Assembly: GCF_947494755.1 (NCBI RefSeq)
Contig: NZ_CANLVZ010000008.1
Span: forward strand, 114,739-178,738
DNA from: an uncultured Tateyamaria sp.
GTDB lineage: Bacteria; Pseudomonadota; Alphaproteobacteria; Rhodobacterales; Rhodobacteraceae
DNA length: 64,000 nucleotides
Direction: 5' to 3'
A program made the translations under genes and the position numbers. Below the pieces are notes generated by a model, which saw only the letters and a program-made list of their open reading frames with translations, had not been told where the DNA came from and ran no database searches. Numbering within the stretch: position 1 is the stretch's first letter; the number at the start of each line of letters is the position of its first letter. This document shows, one piece after another, positions 26,461 through 36,600 of this stretch.

Positions 26461-28828
26461 GTGCAAACACCTTGAGTAACGCATTGGGTGGCACGCGCAT
26501 CAGACGGATCGCAGGCCACGCCGCAGCAATGCCAGCGGCCAGTATTGCATATGCCCCAAGCCCGGCATAATCGGCAGGAAACAGGTACATCGGCAAACGC
26601 CAACCAAACGCCTCCACATTGATGATCGCCAAAAGGACCCATGCCAGACCCAGCCCGACGGGCAACGCAAAAAGGCACACGACCGCAGCGAAAACCAATG
26701 CGCGGATGACCTCCAACTGGCCAATGCGGCGGCGGGTCAGCCCAAGCGCCCAGACCGGTGCCAGCTGTGGCACCCGCAAATCGGCAAGGGTCAGAAGGCA
26801 CATCAACATCGCAAACCCCGCCACGGCCAGCGTCAGCACGTTGAGTGCTGCGGTAACCGTAAAGGTCCGGTCAAAAACGCCCATCGAGAACGCCTTGAGC
26901 GCGACCTGATCGGTGATGGCACTGTCAGCGATCCCCATCTCGTCAGTCATAGCGCGCCGCACAGCGGTGGGGTCGTCTGTGCGCAGACCGAATTGGCGGG
27001 CACTGACCTCGGGGTAAAGGCTTTGGAACAGTGTCTCGCCAATCACCAATTGCCCAAGTGGATTGCCGTAGTCCGCCACAATCGCGGCAAGTGGCAGCAT
27101 GCGATCCGGGGCCACCTCAACGCGGTCTCCGACCCAAAGCCCTGCACGGCGGGCCAGCTGTTCATTCGCCACCGCAGCGGCACCCGCAGCGACCTGATCC
27201 CAGGCAGAGGGGGTGGCGGCGAGGAACTGCCAATTCTCGCGATAGGTCGGCCCGACCCGCACCCCAAACAACCGCGTCGGCTGGCCTGCCACATGCGTAT
27301 CACGCACAAGCAGCGGCAACGCAGTTGCGCCGAGGCGTGGCGCTGCCGCTTCGATTTGGGCCGCTTGCGCAGCAGTCTCCGCCTCGACGTAAAGCTCGGG
27401 TGCCAGGCGCTGATCCAGAAACGCTACAAAGGTCAGCCGAAAACTCGACACCATGGTGGCCACCCCGATATTGGCCGAAATGGCCAGCAGCAGCGCCATT
27501 AGCGCAAGGCTGAGACCGGGCAATTGCTGGCGCGTGTCCGCCCAGAACCAGCGTGCCACCGGCGATTTGGCTGTGCTCTCGGCCAAGGTCAGGACCGGAC
27601 GTACCAGAAGGGGCAGCGCAAGTGCGGCCCCGATCAGGAAGCATCCCAACAGCGCAAAACCCGCAACCAACCCTGATCCCCATACCGCCAAAGCACCCGC
27701 ACACAGCAGCAAGCCAAGTGCGCCCACACCCTGAGCCACCTGCGCATTTCCCAATGTCATCGCCCATGCGCGGGGTCGCGCACTCGCCAGCAGCGGCATC
27801 CGCGCGATCTGCCAGAGCCGCCCGCCTGCCGCTGCCAAAGCGCCTAGAACCGCAATAGCCATGCCCGACCCCCACCACGAGACCCTGAATTGCAGCGTGC
27901 CAGCCATCTCGGCCCCGTAAAGCCCACGCAAGCTGCCCGCGACATCCGGCAATAACAGCGCGGCGATCACATACCCCAGAACCACCCCGATCCCCGCGCC
28001 AACAAGCGCAAGCGCAACGACCTCAACCACCATCAGCTTGATCAGACGCGGCAAGGGTACGCCCAAGGCGCGCAGGGTCCGAACCATGCCCCGCCGCTGC
28101 TCGAACGCAAGGCCGATGGTGCTGTAGACGATGAACAATCCCACCGCAAAGCTGAGCAGGCCAAAGGCGGTGAGGTTCAGATGGAAGCTCTCGGTCAGCT
28201 CGCCCACATCTGCCGACTGGCTGGCAGATTGCAGGCGCAGATGCGGGGCCACATCCGCCAATGCGGGGCGGCGCAAGGGTTGATCGGGTTGCACCAACAG
28301 GCGCGATAGATCAGTGCGCCCCAGCAGTTGTTGCACCGCGCCGATATCCCCGACAGCGACTCCCGGCGCGACGGTGTCCTCGACCAAAACGGTAACACCA
28401 TCACCGAGTGCTTGGGCTGTTTCAGCAGTCGCATAAAGCCGGCCGGGGCTGAGGAAGCTGTCGAGGTCACCCGCCTCTGCGATTTCGCCAACGCTGGCCC
28501 CTGAAGGAGATGACAAAGGATCGAACCCAAGCACGCGCACGCCGTCCAGTCGCCCTTCGATGATGGGTGACACCAGCCAACCGGCGCGCCGCAAGGACAC
28601 GAAATCCTGTTGGGCGATACGATCCCCTGCGCGCGGTACGATCTGGTCAAATTGTCCTTCGCCCAAGGTTGCCGCCGCTGCATCATAGCTGGCGCGCGCT
28701 TCGGCGTTGATGGCCTGCACGCCGGACCACAGGCCAGTGGCCAAGGCGAGGCCGGCCAGAAAGGCAAACAACTGCAAGGGGTTGTGGCGCCAGTGCGACG
28801 CCAAAGCCGCAAAGCACGCGCGGGTCAC
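26450..28828 (-). CDS. FtsX-family ABC transporter permease
   Basis: A 792-residue inner-membrane permease with two FtsX-type four-helix units: an N-terminal helix, a large periplasmic part, helices near residues 215-330, more helices around 370-450, and a C-terminal set from about 660 to 780. The middle loop EQRRGMVRTLRALGVPLPRLIK resembles the FtsX coupling loop. This class (LolCE, MacB, YbbP) works on lipids, lipoproteins or envelope substrates by mechanotransmission. Its start overlaps the ATPase stop by four bases. Together with the adjacent ATPase and AttH-like protein it forms an AttEFG-H-type export system. Confidence 0.88.
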   Translation of the reverse strand: MTRACFAALASHWRHNPLQLFAFLAGLALATGLWSGVQAINAEARASYDAAAATLGEGQFDQIVPRAGDRIAQQDFVSLRRAGWLVSPIIEGRLDGVRVLGFDPLSSPSGASVGEIAEAGDLDSFLSPGRLYATAETAQALGDGVTVLVEDTVAPGVAVGDIGAVQQLLGRTDLSRLLVQPDQPLRRPALADVAPHLRLQSASQSADVGELTESFHLNLTAFGLLSFAVGLFIVYSTIGLAFEQRRGMVRTLRALGVPLPRLIKLMVVEVVALALVGAGIGVVLGYVIAALLLPDVAGSLRGLYGAEMAGTLQFRVSWWGSGMAIAVLGALAAAGGRLWQIARMPLLASARPRAWAMTLGNAQVAQGVGALGLLLCAGALAVWGSGLVAGFALLGCFLIGAALALPLLVRPVLTLAESTAKSPVARWFWADTRQQLPGLSLALMALLLAISANIGVATMVSSFRLTFVAFLDQRLAPELYVEAETAAQAAQIEAAAPRLGATALPLLVRDTHVAGQPTRLFGVRVGPTYRENWQFLAATPSAWDQVAAGAAAVANEQLARRAGLWVGDRVEVAPDRMLPLAAIVADYGNPLGQLVIGETLFQSLYPEVSARQFGLRTDDPTAVRRAMTDEMGIADSAITDQVALKAFSMGVFDRTFTVTAALNVLTLAVAGFAMLMCLLTLADLRVPQLAPVWALGLTRRRIGQLEVIRALVFAAVVCLFALPVGLGLAWVLLAIINVEAFGWRLPMYLFPADYAGLGAYAILAAGIAAAWPAIRLMRVPPNALLKVFAHEH

Positions 28829-29496
28829 GCCAGCACCCCGCGGCTCAGGTGCAAGCGGCGACCCATACGGGCGGCGATGACAGGTGAATGCGTCACCAAC
28901 AGCAGCGCAGCGCCCGTATCCGCCACAAGGGTCAGCAATTGGTCAAGAACCTGCACGGCTGTGTTTTCGTCCAAATTGCCCGTGGGTTCATCAGCCAACA
29001 ACACCTGCGGCCGTGCCGCGATGGCCCGCGCGATGGCGACACGCTGCTGCTGACCGCCCGACAGGGCCTCGGGGTATTTGCGCATCTGGTCCGACAACCC
29101 AAGACGCGTGGCAAGTTCACCAATCAGGGCCATATCCGCGCGCCCCGCGAGCCGCGCCTGAAACGCGATATTGTCCGTCACATTCAACGACGGGATCAAA
29201 TTAAATTGCTGAAAGATCACCGCGACATCGCGACACCGTACGGCGGCGCGATCACTGTCGGACATCCCGGTCAGCTCCTGACCAGCCACACGCACTGTCC
29301 CCGCATCCGCGACCTCCAGCCCACCGGCGATATGGAGCAACGTGCTTTTGCCGCTGCCGGATTCCCCGGTCAGCGCCAGCGTCTCGCCAGGTGCAAGTGT
29401 CATGTCCACACCGCCCAACACCGGCACAGGCCCGTCGGCGCCTGCGAATGTCTTTTGAACACCGCTTAGAAAAAGGGCCAGGTCGGCTTGCGTCAT
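28825..29496 (-). CDS. ABC transporter ATP-binding protein (LolD/MacB-like)
   Basis: A 223-residue ATPase of the LolD/MacB/FtsE group. Walker A GESGSGKST is at residues 44-52; signature LSGGQQQRVAIARAIAARP and Walker B VLLADEPTGNLDENTA follow, and VTHSPVIAARMG supplies the switch histidine. It drives the FtsX-type permease encoded next to it. It overlaps the UbiB-like gene upstream (4 bases) and the permease downstream (4 bases), so tight coupling is certain. Confidence 0.93.
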   Translation of the reverse strand: MTQADLALFLSGVQKTFAGADGPVPVLGGVDMTLAPGETLALTGESGSGKSTLLHIAGGLEVADAGTVRVAGQELTGMSDSDRAAVRCRDVAVIFQQFNLIPSLNVTDNIAFQARLAGRADMALIGELATRLGLSDQMRKYPEALSGGQQQRVAIARAIAARPQVLLADEPTGNLDENTAVQVLDQLLTLVADTGAALLLVTHSPVIAARMGRRLHLSRGVLA

Positions 29497-30824
29497 GCGC
29501 GGCTCAACCCCGTCGTGATCAACTCTGTCACTGGCACGCGGGCATTCAGGCGGGTCGCAAGTAGAAACATGCCCGCGACTTTACGCTGGATATAGAGCAG
29601 ATCCATGGGCACCGGAGGCGGCACGAAGCCTGCGGCGGCCAGCGCCTCACCTTCGCGCTGCAAGCGCCGGGACACATCCCATGTGCCAAAGTCCAGCAAA
29701 GGTGCCGCCCGAACTTCGTCAAAGACAAGCATGATCATATCAAGGATGCGGTCGCGAAAAGGAGCCTCGACGGTGTCAGGCACCAGTCCCATCTGCGCCA
29801 CGATGCTGTCGACCTCCGCGCCTTGATCTTCCAACCCGGCCTGAAAGAGCGCACGCATATGGGTCTGCAAGGCTGCGGGCACACGGCGCGTTGCGCCAAA
29901 ATCCAGCAAAACGATCCGCCCCGTGTCCGGATCAAAGCGATAATTGGCAAAGTTCGGATCGGTCTGCATCACACCAAACTCAAACAACTCTCGCAACATC
30001 AACGTACACAGCGCATGCATCACCCGGTCACGCACATCCTGACGCTGTTCAGCGACCGTTTCGATCTTGTCCGACGGCACATACGTCATGGCGAGCACCT
30101 TTTGCGTGGTCAGCGGCGCATGGAGCGCAGGCACGACAAAATGCGCATCATCCTTCAGCAAGCGGCCAAAGGTCTCTAGATGAGCGGCCTCGGCGTTGTA
30201 ATCCGCCTCTTCCTTCAGTTGCGCGCGAGCCTCATCGAGATAGGGGCGCAATTCAAACTCTTTGGGCAACAGCCGGGACATGCGGATCAGGCTGCCAATG
30301 TTTGACACGTCACTGTCGATACTGCGCGCGATGCCGGGATATTGCACCTTGATCGCCAGTTCCGTGCCATCGGGCAAACGGGCCCTGTGGACCTGCCCGA
30401 TAGAGGCCGCCGCAATGGGGCGCACATCAAACTGGGCAAAGCGTTGACGCCAGCCTGCGCCCCACTCCGCATCCAGCACATTGCGCAACTGTCTGGGCGG
30501 CATGAAATCGGCATCAGCCCGAAGGCGAGCCATGATCTCGGCCAGTTCGGGGGGCAACATGTCGCCGGTGTCCATCGAGAGAAGTTGACCAACCTTCATC
30601 GCCGCCCCGCGCATGCGCGCCAGCTCATCCGCCATGCGGCGCAGATTGCCCGGAGTCATAAACAACTGCCGCGTCGTGGGGCGGCCGCCCTGCCCCCATT
30701 GGCGCGCGCCATCAGCCGCCATGCGACCGGCCACATCGGCCGCCAGCACGCCCATGCGCATCATGCGCGACACGCGTCCTGTCGGCACGGCCAGCGGGCG
30801 CGATAAGGGGCTGTTTTCGGTCAT
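29493..30824 (-). CDS. UbiB/ABC1/AarF-family atypical kinase-like protein
   Basis: A 443-residue member of the ADCK/UbiB family, atypical protein-kinase-like ATPases linked to lipid or quinone metabolism. Hallmarks present: the KxGQ motif ([12 protein letters not shown]), the alanine-rich loop [11 protein letters not shown], the lysine in LAIKVQYPG, the ExD-type EEADYNAEA, the catalytic-loop DPNFANY and the LLDFGATR metal motif. It has no obvious C-terminal membrane helices, unlike true UbiB. I used the ATG at 30824 ([10 protein letters not shown]); upstream frame to 30872 is not family-like. It heads the operon with an envelope ABC exporter and AttH-like protein, suggesting lipid homeostasis (inference). 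Confidence 0.9.
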   Translation of the reverse strand: MTENSPLSRPLAVPTGRVSRMMRMGVLAADVAGRMAADGARQWGQGGRPTTRQLFMTPGNLRRMADELARMRGAAMKVGQLLSMDTGDMLPPELAEIMARLRADADFMPPRQLRNVLDAEWGAGWRQRFAQFDVRPIAAASIGQVHRARLPDGTELAIKVQYPGIARSIDSDVSNIGSLIRMSRLLPKEFELRPYLDEARAQLKEEADYNAEAAHLETFGRLLKDDAHFVVPALHAPLTTQKVLAMTYVPSDKIETVAEQRQDVRDRVMHALCTLMLRELFEFGVMQTDPNFANYRFDPDTGRIVLLDFGATRRVPAALQTHMRALFQAGLEDQGAEVDSIVAQMGLVPDTVEAPFRDRILDMIMLVFDEVRAAPLLDFGTWDVSRRLQREGEALAAAGFVPPPVPMDLLYIQRKVAGMFLLATRLNARVPVTELITTGLSRA

Positions 30825-30934
30825 CGGTGTTTTATGTCCTTGGCTTCCTCGTAAGCTAAGTGTCGGAGGCACAAAATCAATTCGGCGATACTTGGCCAGC
30901 GCAGCATCACTTGCGCTTGCATCAGCTTGGATGA

Positions 30935-30949
30935 GAACATAATGTGAAC
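30935..30949 (+). promoter_or_regulatory. LexA (SOS) box, GAAC-N7-GAAC
   Basis: GAAC at 30935-30938, seven bases ATAATGT, GAAC at 30946-30949. This is a perfect match to the alphaproteobacterial LexA direct repeat (GTTC-N7-GTTC read on the other strand). It lies at the start of the radical SAM/UdgX operon, 3 bases before the ATG at 30953, and covers the alternative GTG at 30944. Motif seen; LexA control inferred from established knowledge of alphaproteobacterial SOS boxes. Confidence 0.85.
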
Positions 30950-30952
30950 ATT

Positions 30953-32188
30953 ATGTCCCGACTCTCTCTCGTCTCCAAGCTGGCAATCCTCAGCGACGCA
31001 GCCAAATACGACGCCTCCTGCGCCTCGTCAGGGTCGACTAAACGCGATTCACTCGACGGGAAGGGGTTGGGATCGAACGAGGGATCGGGGATTTGTCACG
31101 CCTATGCCCCAGATGGGCGCTGTATCAGTCTGCTCAAGATATTGATGACAAATTTTTGCATCTATGACTGTAGCTATTGCGTCAATCGGGTGTCGTCGAA
31201 CGTGCCTCGTGCCCGGTTTTCCGTGGACGAGGTCGTGGACCTGACGATCAACTTCTACCGCCGCAACTACATCGAAGGACTGTTTTTATCTTCGGGGATC
31301 ATCCAGTCGCCGGACCGGACGATGTCGGACATGGTGCGCATTGCGCGCAAGCTGCGGCACGAGGAAAACTTTCGCGGCTATATCCACCTCAAGACAATCC
31401 CCGATGCCGCCCCTGAACTGATCGAAGAAGCGGGGCTGCTGGCGGATCGGCTGTCGATCAATGTCGAATTGCCCACGGATGTTTCGGTCAAGAATTTCGC
31501 GCCGGAAAAGAACCCTGCACAGATCCGCAAGGCGATGGCCAACGTCCGGATGCGCAAAGAGGTGGCCAAGGACAAGTCTCACACCGGCAAGCGCCCGCCC
31601 CGGTTTGCCCCCGCAGGGCAATCCACTCAGGTGATTGTGGGGGCGGATGCGTCAAACGATGCGGCGGTGCTGTCGCAATCCACCCGGCTTTATTCCAGTT
31701 ACAAGTTGAAGCGGGTCTATTACTCGGCCTTCTCGCCGATCCCTGACAGTTCCAGCAAGCTGCCGCTGATCCGCCCGCCGTTGCAGAGGGAACATCGGCT
31801 TTATCAGGCGGACTGGCTGTTGCGGTTCTATGGGTTCGACTTGAACGAAATCACGGGCGTGACGCCGGACGGGAACCTCGACCTCGACATTGACCCCAAG
31901 CTGGCCTGGGCCTTGCAGCATCGGGGCCTGTTTCCGCTGGATGTGAACACCGCAAGCAAGGACATGTTGCTGCGGGTCCCCGGCTTTGGCGTCAAATCGG
32001 TGCAGCGTATCCTGAGCACACGGCGACATCGCACGTTGCGATATGAGGATCTGGCCTGCATGGGCGGATCGATGAAAAAGGCGCGCGCGTTCATCACAGC
32101 CCTTGGATGGACCCCGGGCCGGCTGACCGACAGCGCGGATTTGCGCGCCCGGTTCGCGCCCGCACCCCAGCAATTGACGTTGCTGTAA
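30953..32188 (+). CDS. SplB-like radical SAM DNA modification/repair protein (UDG-linked type)
   Basis: A 411-residue radical SAM protein of the group regularly encoded beside a UDG-family gene (TIGR03916-type). The [4Fe-4S] motif is CIYDCSYC (cysteines 69, 73 and 76; C-x3-C-x2-C). A C-terminal helix-hairpin-helix segment (LRVPGFGVKSVQRILSTRR) suggests DNA binding. Spore photoproduct lyase is a distant model, but the real lesion is unknown. The frame also has a GTG at 30944, but that lies inside the LexA box; the ATG at 30953 has no ribosome site upstream, which may indicate a leaderless or short-leader mRNA. The UdgX gene starts on the last base of its stop codon (TAATG). Confidence 0.92.
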   Translation: MSRLSLVSKLAILSDAAKYDASCASSGSTKRDSLDGKGLGSNEGSGICHAYAPDGRCISLLKILMTNFCIYDCSYCVNRVSSNVPRARFSVDEVVDLTINFYRRNYIEGLFLSSGIIQSPDRTMSDMVRIARKLRHEENFRGYIHLKTIPDAAPELIEEAGLLADRLSINVELPTDVSVKNFAPEKNPAQIRKAMANVRMRKEVAKDKSHTGKRPPRFAPAGQSTQVIVGADASNDAAVLSQSTRLYSSYKLKRVYYSAFSPIPDSSSKLPLIRPPLQREHRLYQADWLLRFYGFDLNEITGVTPDGNLDLDIDPKLAWALQHRGLFPLDVNTASKDMLLRVPGFGVKSVQRILSTRRHRTLRYEDLACMGGSMKKARAFITALGWTPGRLTDSADLRARFAPAPQQLTLL

Positions 32189-33654
32189 TGCGGCACATCG
32201 CGTTGCCCAAAATCGGCACGGCGGTGGCGTGGCGCGATGCGGCGCGTGCGTTGTTGGGGGAACGGGTGCCGCCCAGTGACGTCATCTGGGGCGGTGATGA
32301 CACCCCGCCCGAGTTATTTGCGAACGCACCGGCAGCGCCACCAGATCGCAGCGACATAACCGTGCCGCGCAGCTTTGTGGCATTGGCCAACAGCGTGGTC
32401 TGGCATTCCGACCCTCAGCGATTTGCACGGCTCTATGCGTTGCTGTGGCGTGTCCAAAGCGCGCCTTGGCTGATGTCTGATCGGGGGGACGCCGAGGTTG
32501 CAAAGCTGCGCAGCCTGGAAAAAGGCGTACATCGCTGTCAGCACAAGATGAAGGCCTTTGTCCGGTTTCGCGAGATCGGGGACCCCGCAGCGCCACGGCG
32601 ATCCTTTGCCGCCTGGTTTGAGCCGACCCATCACACGGTTGAGCCGACCGCGCAGTTCTTTTGCCGCCGCTTTGGCGATATGGATTGGCGTATCCTGACC
32701 CCTGATGTCAGCGCTCATTTCGAAAAGGGCGTGTTGCGGCTGGAAGACGGGGCTGACGCGCCCGACCTGCCCGATGATGCCCATGAAGAGCTGTGGGTCA
32801 CCTATTTCCGCAACATCTTTAACCCTGCCCGGCTGAAAGTGGCAGCGATGCAGTCGGAAATGCCCAAGAAATACTGGAAGAACATGCCCGAGGCGGTCGC
32901 CATCCCCGAGCTGATCGCAACAGCACCCGCCCGCGCACGCGCCATGGCAGAGGCCGCACCGACCCTGCCGCCCGCGCACGCCGCTAGCGCGCAAGCCATG
33001 CAGATGCGCAATGTCTCTGAATGGACCGGGTCCGCCTGCGCCATGCGCGACGCGCTTGAGGGCTGCACACGCTGCGATCTTCACAAGGGGGCGACCCAAG
33101 CCGTGCCCGGCAGCGGCCCGGTGGATGCGGACCTGATGATTGTCGGGGAACAACCGGGCGATCAGGAGGACCTGGCCGGGCGTCCCTTTGTTGGCCCGGC
33201 CGGGCAGCTTTTCGACCAGGCCGCGGCCCATGCAGGTCTGACGCGCGAGGCGCTTTACCTCACCAATGCAGTCAAGCATTTCAAGTTCACGGCGCGTGGC
33301 AAAAGGCGCATCCATCAACGACCCACACGATCTGAAATCGATCGGTGTGCATGGTGGCTGAACGCGGAGATCAAACAGGTCGCCCCTAAACTGATTGTCG
33401 CAATGGGCGCAACGGCGGCGCTGGCAACAACCGGATCCGGGCAAGCGATCATGAACCGGCGCGGCAAGATCGAGGATGGGCTGCACGGGGGCAAAGTGCT
33501 GATCACACTTCACCCCGCCTATATCCTGCGCGCGCAACCCGCCGAGGTTGCCCAACAGGCGATGCGCGATTTTCAAGCTGACCTTGCGCTGGCACGCCGG
33601 ATCATTTCGGGCGACGCCGTATCCCCTAGTGAAAGTCCCGCGATTTCGGGATGA
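32188..33654 (+). CDS. udgX: UdgX-type uracil-DNA glycosylase fused to an N-terminal UDG/radical SAM-linked domain
   Basis: A 488-residue fusion. The C-terminal 190 residues are a family-4-like uracil-DNA glycosylase with the UdgX hallmarks: GEQPGDQED (residues 320-328) and KRRIH (372-376). In UdgX the histidine of KRRIH forms a covalent bond with the deoxyribose after uracil excision. A cysteine pair (CTRCDLH) and others likely hold the Fe-S cluster. The N-terminal ~270 residues match the uncharacterised TIGR03915-type domain (KGVHRCQHKMKAFVRFRE, DMDWRILTPD). The ATG at 32188 overlaps the radical SAM stop by one base. Its 3' end overlaps the convergent dnaE2 by 29 bp. SOS control comes from the LexA box upstream of the radical SAM gene. 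Confidence 0.92.
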   Translation: MRHIALPKIGTAVAWRDAARALLGERVPPSDVIWGGDDTPPELFANAPAAPPDRSDITVPRSFVALANSVVWHSDPQRFARLYALLWRVQSAPWLMSDRGDAEVAKLRSLEKGVHRCQHKMKAFVRFREIGDPAAPRRSFAAWFEPTHHTVEPTAQFFCRRFGDMDWRILTPDVSAHFEKGVLRLEDGADAPDLPDDAHEELWVTYFRNIFNPARLKVAAMQSEMPKKYWKNMPEAVAIPELIATAPARARAMAEAAPTLPPAHAASAQAMQMRNVSEWTGSACAMRDALEGCTRCDLHKGATQAVPGSGPVDADLMIVGEQPGDQEDLAGRPFVGPAGQLFDQAAAHAGLTREALYLTNAVKHFKFTARGKRRIHQRPTRSEIDRCAWWLNAEIKQVAPKLIVAMGATAALATTGSGQAIMNRRGKIEDGLHGGKVLITLHPAYILRAQPAEVAQQAMRDFQADLALARRIISGDAVSPSESPAISG

Positions 33655-36600
33655 CGCGCACATTGCGCGGATGGCCATGGCTGCCGTGCGGAAGGGCTTT
33701 CCTGACTTCATCAGCACGGGCGAGCGGTGGGGTCATCACATCATTTGCCAACCGGTCAAGCGCATCGCTGCGATCAGACAGGCGATGGGCCACGACATGA
33801 ATGACGTCATCGCTGCGTTGCACCACACCTGTGACATCAATGATACGCGCGCGCATGATGACCTTGCGAAACGCCTCCATCACTTTTGGCCAGACGACCA
33901 GGTTGGCAACGCCGACCTCGTCCTCAAGCGTGATAAAGCAGACCCCCTTGGCGCTGCCGGGACGCTGGCGGATCAATACAATCCCAGCCAGCTTGATGGA
34001 CTGGCCACTGCGCATCGTGTTGAGGACCCCGGTCGAGCGATAGCCCTGCCGTGTCATGCTTGTGCGCAGAAACGACATGGGATGCTCTTTCAAGGACAGC
34101 CGCGTGGTTTGATAATCTGCAACGACATGTTCGCACATGGGCATCTGCGGCAGGGCGAACTGCACTTCGCGCCCCTCGTCCCGGTTTTCCTGGAACAGAG
34201 GCAGGGCTGGCGCATCCCGCAACGCGCGAGCATCCCAAAGCGCCTGCCGCCGATCCAGATCCATGGAGCGTACGGCATCCGCCGCCGCCAGTTTGCGCAA
34301 GGTGCCAACATCAAGGCGGGCGCGTTTTTTCAGGTCTGCCAGATCTGTATAGGGGGTCAGCCGCGCCTCCATGATGCGGTGTGCCATGTCCTGCCGCACG
34401 CCATCAATCTGGCGCAGCCCCAGACGCACCGCAAAGACATCATGTCCAAGAGGTTCCAGCGTGTTGTCCCAATCGCTGTAATTCACATCTGGCGCACGCA
34501 CTGTGACGCCGTGTTCCCTGGCATCGCGCACAATCTGGGCAGGCGCATAGAATCCCATAGGTTGGGAATTCAGCAACGCCGCACAGAACACATCCGGGTA
34601 GTGGCATTTGATCCAACTCGATACGTAGACAAGATGCGCAAAGCTGGCCGCGTGGCTTTCAGGGAAACCATAATCCCCGAACCCTTTGATCTGATGAAAA
34701 CAGCGGTTTGCAAATTCCGGATCATAGCCGCGCCGGATCATGCGCCCGACCATTTTCTCCTCCAATGCGCCAATGGTGCCGCGCGACCGGAATGTCGCCA
34801 TGGCTTTGCGCAGCTGGTTGGCCTCGTCCGGGGAAAACTCGGCGGCAACCATGGCAACTTTCATCGCCTGCTCCTGAAAGATCGGCACGCCCTTGGTCCG
34901 CTTGAGCACGTGCCTCAGCTCATCCGGATCATGCGGGGCGGCGGGTGAGGGGTATTCCTCGGCCTCTTTCCCGCTGCGCCTGCGCAAATAGGGGTGCACC
35001 ATATCGCCCTGAATTGGGCCGGGCCGGACAATGGCGACCTGAATGACCAGATCATAGAATTCGCGCGGCTTGAGCCGGGGCAACATGTTCATCTGCGCGC
35101 GGCTTTCGACCTGAAACACGCCCAGACTGTCGCCTTTGCACAGCATGTCATAAGTCGGCGTGTCGTCCTGTGGAATGCTTGCCAATGTGAATGTCGGTCC
35201 GTGATGGGCTGCAATCATATCGAAGGCCTTGCGGATGCAGGTCAGCATTCCAAGGGCCAGAACATCCACCTTGAGGATACGCAACTCGTCGATATCGTCC
35301 TTGTCCCATTCGATAAAGCTACGCTCAGGCATTGCGCCGTTTCCAATTGGGACAGTTTCGGTCAGCGGCTTTTGGGTCAGGATGAACCCGCCAACATGCT
35401 GCCCGAGGTGGCGCGGCATCCCGATCATCTGATCCGCGATTTTGATGGTGCGGGCCATGAGGGGGTCATTCAGATCGATGCCCGCCTCTGTCGCTTCGCG
35501 CGCGCCGACCTCCCGTCCCCAAGACCCCCAGATGGTCTTGGACAAGGCGGTGGTGATGTCTTCGGACAGCCCCATGACCTTGCCCACTTCGCGCACGGCC
35601 ATACGAGGGCGATAATGGATCACCGTGGCGCACAAAGCCGCCCGGTCGCGCCCGTATTTTTCATAGATATGCTGGATCACCTCTTCGCGCCGCTCATGTT
35701 CGAAATCGACGTCGATGTCGGGGGGCTCTTTGCGTTCTTCACTGATGAAGCGTTCAAACAACAAATCGTTTGTCGCCGGATCAACGGCCGTGATGCCAAG
35801 AACGTAACAGACGGCGGAGTTCGCGGCTGATCCGCGGCCCTGACACAGGATCGGGGGGGTGCAATCGTGCCGGGCGAAATTGACGATGTTCTGGATCGTC
35901 AGGAAATACTGGGCGATTTCAAGCTTGGCAATCAGCGCCAATTCTTTGCGCAAGGTCGCTGTGACGGTATCGGGTATGCCATCCGGATAGCGCCATGCCG
36001 CCCCTTTCCATGTCTGTTCGTCCAAATATTCTTGTGGGGTGCGCCCATCGGGCACGGTTTCCTGCGGGTATTCGTAAGACAGTTCGAGCAGGCTGAACGT
36101 GCAAGCATCCGCAACGACCCGCGTTGCGTGAATGGCATGCGGCCACTCTGAAAACAGCGCCTTCATCTGCGCGGGGGATTTCAAGTGCCGTTCCGCATTG
36201 GCATCCAGCAGAAAGCCTGCCTTCTGGATTGTGGTTTTATGCAGGATACATGTCATCACGTCCTGCAACGGGCGCTGCTCGGGGGCGTGATAGTGAACGT
36301 CATTGGTCGCCAGAATGGACAGCCCGTTGGCGTTTGCAAGCCTGTCCAGCCGATTGATCCGGGCCCGATCATCGCCGCGATAAAGGTAACTTGCCGCGAT
36401 GTGCTTGAGGGTCGGCAGGGCGCGGATCAGACGGCGCAGACCCGCGCTGAAGTGATTGAGGTCCAAACCGGGTATGGCGATCAGTTGCACACCCGCGCTG
36501 TGCTGCGCCAGATCATCCAATGTGATGTCGCAGGCCCCCTTGAGCTGCCATGACCCATCAACCGCCTGCATCTTGGCTTTGGACAGCAAGGTACACAGCC

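Noticed and set aside
25351-26475. 374-codon plus-strand frame opposite the AttH-like gene
   Set aside because: Antisense to a signal-peptide-bearing family protein; low-information composition.
33548-34948. 466-codon plus-strand open frame opposite dnaE2
   Set aside because: Antisense to a clear polymerase domain; composition (H, R, Q, P) and lack of motifs mark it as a GC-driven shadow frame.
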